Positions 60,345-64,000 of a DNA stretch of 64,000 bases are shown here, in pieces (position 1 is the first letter of the stretch; every line of letters starts with the position of its first letter). The stretch lies in contig JAVQMG010000125.1 in NCBI GenBank assembly GCA_032878915.1, positions 25,239,501 through 25,303,500 on the forward strand, in the 5' to 3' direction. Made by a program: the position numbers and the translations under genes. The notes beneath the pieces were generated by a model. It was not told the DNA's origin, did no database searches, and saw nothing but the letters and a program-made list of their open reading frames with translations. This stretch comes from Castanopsis chinensis. Its lineage: Eukaryota > Streptophyta > Magnoliopsida > Fagales > Fagaceae.

Positions 60345-60538
60345 GGTATGAAGCAACAAAGCAAATAAGGAAAATGGAGAAGTCCTTCGGTGTTCATATT
60401 CCAATCATTGCATTATCAGGTGGGGAAGCTAACATGGCAATTGAGGTTTGAATGGATGTTCATGTTAGCAAACCACTGAAAAAGGAACATCTTTTGGAAG
60501 CCATTAGATATATCAATACTAAACGAAAATATGCATAG

Positions 60539-61324
60539 GTGTACCTTATGACTCTCTTAATCTATGAGATAATGGTGACTCTTTGTAGTAGTTTTGTTGT
60601 ACATGTAGTATATGTGCAGTTGAAATTGTGCTGAAATATAGAGAAATGCTGTAGTATTTTGTTGAAATGCATAAGTTCAAGACATTGACTAAAAATATTA
60701 AGTCATTTATCTTTCTTTTTTTAGAATGTAGAAGTTAAAAACATTGACTAAAAATATAAAGTCATATATCATTTTGTTGGAATGCAAAAATTCAAGACAT
60801 TGAGTGAAAATATGAAGTCATTTACACATTCTATAGGGTGTTTCTGTTTATCAAGAAACGATACAACTTACAAGCATGAACTCAAACAAAAAAGTAATTT
60901 TCATTATAGTTTTTTACTCCAAATCCTGTTAATGCTACTCTATTAGCATCTAAAATGAAAGGCCCCAATTCAATTAACAATAGAAAGTTTATGGCACAAA
61001 AGTATGACGTGGTTGACAACAAGATCATTTTCTTGTCCATTTTAGTCCACTTCGGTCAATTTCAATGCACTTACTTGAAAATGATAAAAGACGGGTTAGC
61101 AAAGAATACCAATTATAAATAAGAATGTATTAAAAATTATAGATGACAAAAATTAATATTATTATTTTTAAATGTTTAATTTAATGATTTGTAGCATTAT
61201 CTTTCTTTTGAAGTACATTACACAATTTAGTGTTTTGATATGATATGATTTGAATTTGGAAAACAATTTTTAAGCTAGATAGAAATTAATTACGAGATTA
61301 CTATAACTATGGGTCTTTTAAGCT
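60539..61324. other. Gene-free DNA after the pseudogene
   Basis: The first part is probably the old 3' untranslated region of the histidine kinase. Three imperfect copies of a sequence like CATTGACTAAAAATAT.AAGTCAT occur at about 60680, 60740 and 60800. No gene was found. Confidence 0.5.
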
Positions 61325-61333
61325 TTTAAATTA

Positions 61334-62868
61334 GGCGTAAATGCACTTTTAGTCCCTACATTTTGGGCCGATTCTCGATTTGGTCCCTAAACTGATTTTG
61401 CTCCTAGGTCAGTCCTTGATTTTTTAAAATCGTTTTTAAAATGGTCCCTGCCGTCAATCCAATAACAGAAAAATCTGATGTGGCAAACGGAGTGCATACG
61501 TGGCACATTAAATACTGATATGGCTAATAAAATAATATTAAAAAATACCACGTCAGCATTTAAAATTTTTTAAAAAAGCCACGTCAGAAAATTTATACAA
61601 AACAACAAACTAAATTTTAAAAAAAAAACCCTTAAATCTAATTTAATTAAAAAACTAAAACCCAGCATCTTGTTCTTCCTGTTCTTCCCAATCAAACTCA
61701 GCAATGAAGAACTTAATCCCAGCAACGAAGATCTCAGATCACAACAACACAAACGAAAAAAAAAAAAAAAAAAGAAACGGAGATCAAACACAAACACAGA
61801 CCCAGATCACAACAACACAAATGAAAAAAAGAAAAACGAAAAAGGAACAGAGATCAAACAACAAACCCAGAAAAATTACATCAACAACAAACCCAGACCG
61901 ATCTCCACCCCGAACTCAAAATCTCTGCTTCGGTCATCAACAAACCCAGACCTCAAAATCTCTGCTTCGGTCATCCACTTCTTCAATGGCCAGATCTGAA
62001 ACGGCCACACCGATCTCCACGGCCACACCTTCTCCACGGCCACACCGAAACCCAGAAAAACCCAGCCTCTCCAACCAAACCCAGCCATCTCCATCTCCAA
62101 CCAAACCCATAATCCAACACCCATGGATTACCGATCTCCACCACCACCACCCCAGACACTTACACTGGCCTCGATAAATGAAGGATCTGAAAAAAAAAAA
62201 AAGAGAAAGGAAGGATCTGAATTTTTGGGTGGTGGTGGAGATCGGTAATCCACTGTAATCCACGTACACTGAATTGTTAGAAAAGATTGTTGTGTAACAC
62301 TTACACTTACACTTACACAACCAAATTCATTTACCCCAGACACTTACAGTGGATTACCGATCTCCACCACCACAGACACGAAGAAAGAGAAAGGAAGGAT
62401 CTGAAAAAAAAAAAAAAAAAAAAGGAAACGAAAAGAAGAAAGATACAGACACGAAGAAAGAGAAAGGAAGGATCTGAAAAAAAAAAAAAAAAGGAAACGA
62501 AAAGAAGAAAGATACGGACACGAAGAAGGAGAAAGAAAGGATCTGAAAAAGTTTTTTCTTTTTTTGTTTTTGGTTTTGAATTTTTTCAGTTTAATTTTTT
62601 AATTAATTAAAATACTGACTTGTCATTAAAAGGCTGACATGGACACTGACATGGTTTTTTTAATATTATTTTATTAGCCACGTCAGCATCTAATATGCCA
62701 CCTATACACTTCGTTTGCCACATCAGATTTTTCTGTTACTGGGTTGACGGCAGGGACCATTTTAAAAACGATTTTAAAAAATCAAGGACTGACCTAGGAG
62801 CAAAATCAGTTTAGGGACCAAATCGAGAATCGGCCCAAAATGTAGGGACCAAAAGTGCATTTACGCCT
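61334..62868. mobile_element. Mutator-like element, 1535 bp, perfect 9-bp target duplication
   Basis: The ends are GGCGTAAATGCACTTTT and its complement, with inverted repeats of roughly 230-250 bases that include TAGTCCCTACATTTTGGG and CCACGTCAGCAT words. The target duplication TTTAAATTA is perfect (61325-61333 and 62869-62877). The interior contains an A-rich segment, Pro/Ser/Thr/His-rich short frames, and 2.5 copies of a roughly 70-base GA/A-rich repeat near 62370-62545. There is no transposase. It belongs to the same structural class as 16802-18637 but to a different family by end sequence. Confidence 0.92.
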
Positions 62869-63015
62869 TTAAATTATTCACTTAAGCACATGAAAGCTTT
62901 TTTCTATTGACATATAAAGCTCATCTTGTAATGTATAAGTTATTCAACATTTCATGACAGGAATTACTTTATAAAATAAATATATTGTCCTCTCCATTCT
63001 CGAACAAGAACGATC

Positions 63016-63054
<39 letters not shown>

Positions 63055-63177
63055 TTCATACAAGCACTCAAAATAGTTAATATGACAAAACAAGGCTACA
63101 CGAAGCAAACTCATTACGTTAATAACTCTATTGTGTAGTTGGAAGAATCACCAAACTTTTTAATGAAAAAATATTGA

Positions 63178-64000
63178 CAAAACTACACTAGTAGTCCATG
63201 AAGTTTTCTCTATAGGTGCAATCAGTCCCTCAAGTTTCAAGTGAGCACTATTGATCCCTTATATTTAAAAATTAAGCATTATTAGTCCTTTTATTAACTA
63301 TGGTTTGTGTTAATAATTATGTGGCTAACAAATAGTGACATGATATTTATTTAGCTGATGTGGCATTTTTAAAATTAAAATATTATAAAATTGAATTTAC
63401 ACCTCATAAACCCTTAAAATTGAATATACACGTCAAAAACCCATAATATTTTTTATGATGGGCATGAGGTATCGAGTCGTGTTACGTGGGTCGACAAAGA
63501 CTTCGTAGCCCACTGCAATGGCTTCGATTTGGGTTGAAGGGTGGTAGGCTGCGATGTTTTCCTGAACCCATGTGGAGGGGAAGGACTTGCTTTTTGGGTT
63601 GAAAACTGTGACTATGATACTAGATCCAAATTACGCTTTGAGAATTGCCAGGTCGGTATCGAATACCTTGACCAGGTTTAGACCCTGAGATTTGAGAAGG
63701 GACACCACCTTTGTAGTTGAAGGAAGTAGAAATTTAAAAGAAAAAACAAAAATAAATGAAGTTGTTTTGAGTTTTGAAGCAAATGCATGAAAATGCTGAA
63801 GAAAGTAAAAAGCTTGTTTTTATTTATTATTTAAAAATACCCAAAACAAACAAGTAAAAAGCCATCATTTTATTTTAAGTTGAAGACTTTTCGTGGAAGA
63901 AAAACAGTTATCAACTAGTGAGAAGAGGGAAAGAAACAAGAGGAAACAAGAGTAAAGCTAGGTGAGCTATGCTCTGGTTTTCAGAGAAATAGTTGATTCA
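63178..64000. mobile_element. Left part of a probable Pack-MULE (truncated by the window)
   Basis: From about 63178 the sequence has the 'AGTCC..., ...CAATCAGTCCCTCAAG..., GATGTGGCA' style of the Mutator-like inverted repeats elsewhere in this window. It then holds a captured beta-1,3-glucanase fragment. The opposite inverted repeat would lie beyond the window, so boundaries and target duplication cannot be verified. Confidence 0.5.
63445..63738 (-). pseudogene. Captured fragment of a GH17 beta-1,3-glucanase gene
   Basis: On the minus strand a frame reads KVVSLLKSQGLNLVKVFDTD, then (after a stop) FPSTWVQENIAAYHPSTQIE and AIAVGYEVFVDPRNTTRYLM. These match the N-terminal part of plant glucan endo-1,3-beta-glucosidases (family GH17), including the segment IEAIAVGNEVFVDP. 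The acid/base Glu of the family (in the NEV motif) is still present, but the Asn before it is Tyr here. One in-frame TAA near 63640 and the short length show it is non-functional. The neighbouring A/T-rich inverted-repeat-like sequence suggests transposon capture. Full-length enzymes of this family hydrolyse callose-type beta-1,3-glucan at the wall. Confidence 0.75.

Larger units (their letters stand above)
58260..60538 (+). pseudogene. CKI1-type hybrid histidine kinase, C-terminal remnant
   Basis: The sequence encodes the stretch before and including the receiver domain of a hybrid histidine kinase: SKPFHGSRLYQAIRLLPEFGG, then GKKLLVVDDNALLRKL with the acidic pair, then YDYVLMDCE with the phospho-accepting Asp. 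A GT-AG intron (58922-59646) follows, then MLVMNGYE..ATKQIRKMEKSFGVHIPIIAL, then HVSKPLKKEHLLEAI and a stop at 60536-60538. Such proteins pass a phosphate from His to Asp in two-component, cytokinin-like signalling at a membrane. The sensor and kinase parts are missing, replaced by the minisatellite. Frameshifts occur near 58570-58600 and 58890. A retroposed fragment sits in the intron. A hAT element interrupts the second exon, and an in-frame TGA at 60449-60451 replaces a Gly codon. It is clearly non-functional. Confidence 0.88.

Noticed and set aside
61670..62177. Proline, threonine and histidine-rich frames of 109 and 157 codons
   Set aside because: They lie between the inverted repeats of a Mutator-like element, are low-complexity, overlap each other in different frames and match no known family.

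Overview
This window is nuclear DNA from a flowering plant, most likely a woody eudicot. The signs are a very AT-rich background, split genes with GT-AG introns, a lectin-like-ectodomain receptor kinase pair of the LRK10L family, a cytokinin-independent-1 (CKI1)-type histidine kinase remnant, and dense plant transposons (Ty3/gypsy Tat-type, Ty1/copia, Mutator-like, hAT, PIF/Harbinger-type MITEs, tRNA-derived SINEs). A species cannot be fixed from sequence reading alone.

Layout. Positions 1-103 hold the first 34 codons of a minus-strand gene, possibly a PB1-domain protein. From 104 to 16596 there is no convincing gene, only transposon remnants: a fold-back element, a MITE, two copia fragments lying head to head, a 1072-bp hAT element with a perfect 8-bp target duplication, a second hAT-like relic, and two different SINEs with 15-16 bp target duplications.

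The core is a tandem segmental duplication. Unit 1 runs from about 16597 to 34510 and unit 2 from about 34511 to 58258. Each unit carries one three-exon minus-strand receptor-like kinase gene with an intact reading frame (650 and 647 residues): signal peptide, cysteine-rich GUB_WAK/WAK_assoc-type ectodomain, one membrane span and a non-RD kinase domain. After duplication the two units gained different insertions, so each serves as the empty-site control for the other. Unit 1 gained two Mutator-like elements with 9-bp target duplications, a MITE and an internal intron duplication. Unit 2 gained another MITE, a hairpin and an 11.4-kb LTR retrotransposon at 43882-55254. That retrotransposon is GC-rich against its surroundings. 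It has gag-protease, reverse transcriptase, a second RNase H and integrase, then an 84-bp tandem array, then a spliced three-exon gene on the opposite strand before the 3' LTR.

Unit 2 ends in a minisatellite that abuts a decayed CKI1-like pseudogene (58260-60538). Its intron carries a retroposed mRNA end and its receiver-domain exon carries a hAT insertion. After it lies a third Mutator-like element (61334-62868). At the right edge is the left part of a probable Pack-MULE carrying a piece of a GH17 beta-1,3-glucanase gene on the minus strand.

The only host genes that look functional are the two receptor kinases and, if confirmed, the partial gene at the left edge. Everything else records duplication and transposition. 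Splice sites, target duplications and repeat boundaries were read by eye from the sequence. Family names come from motif recognition, not database searches.
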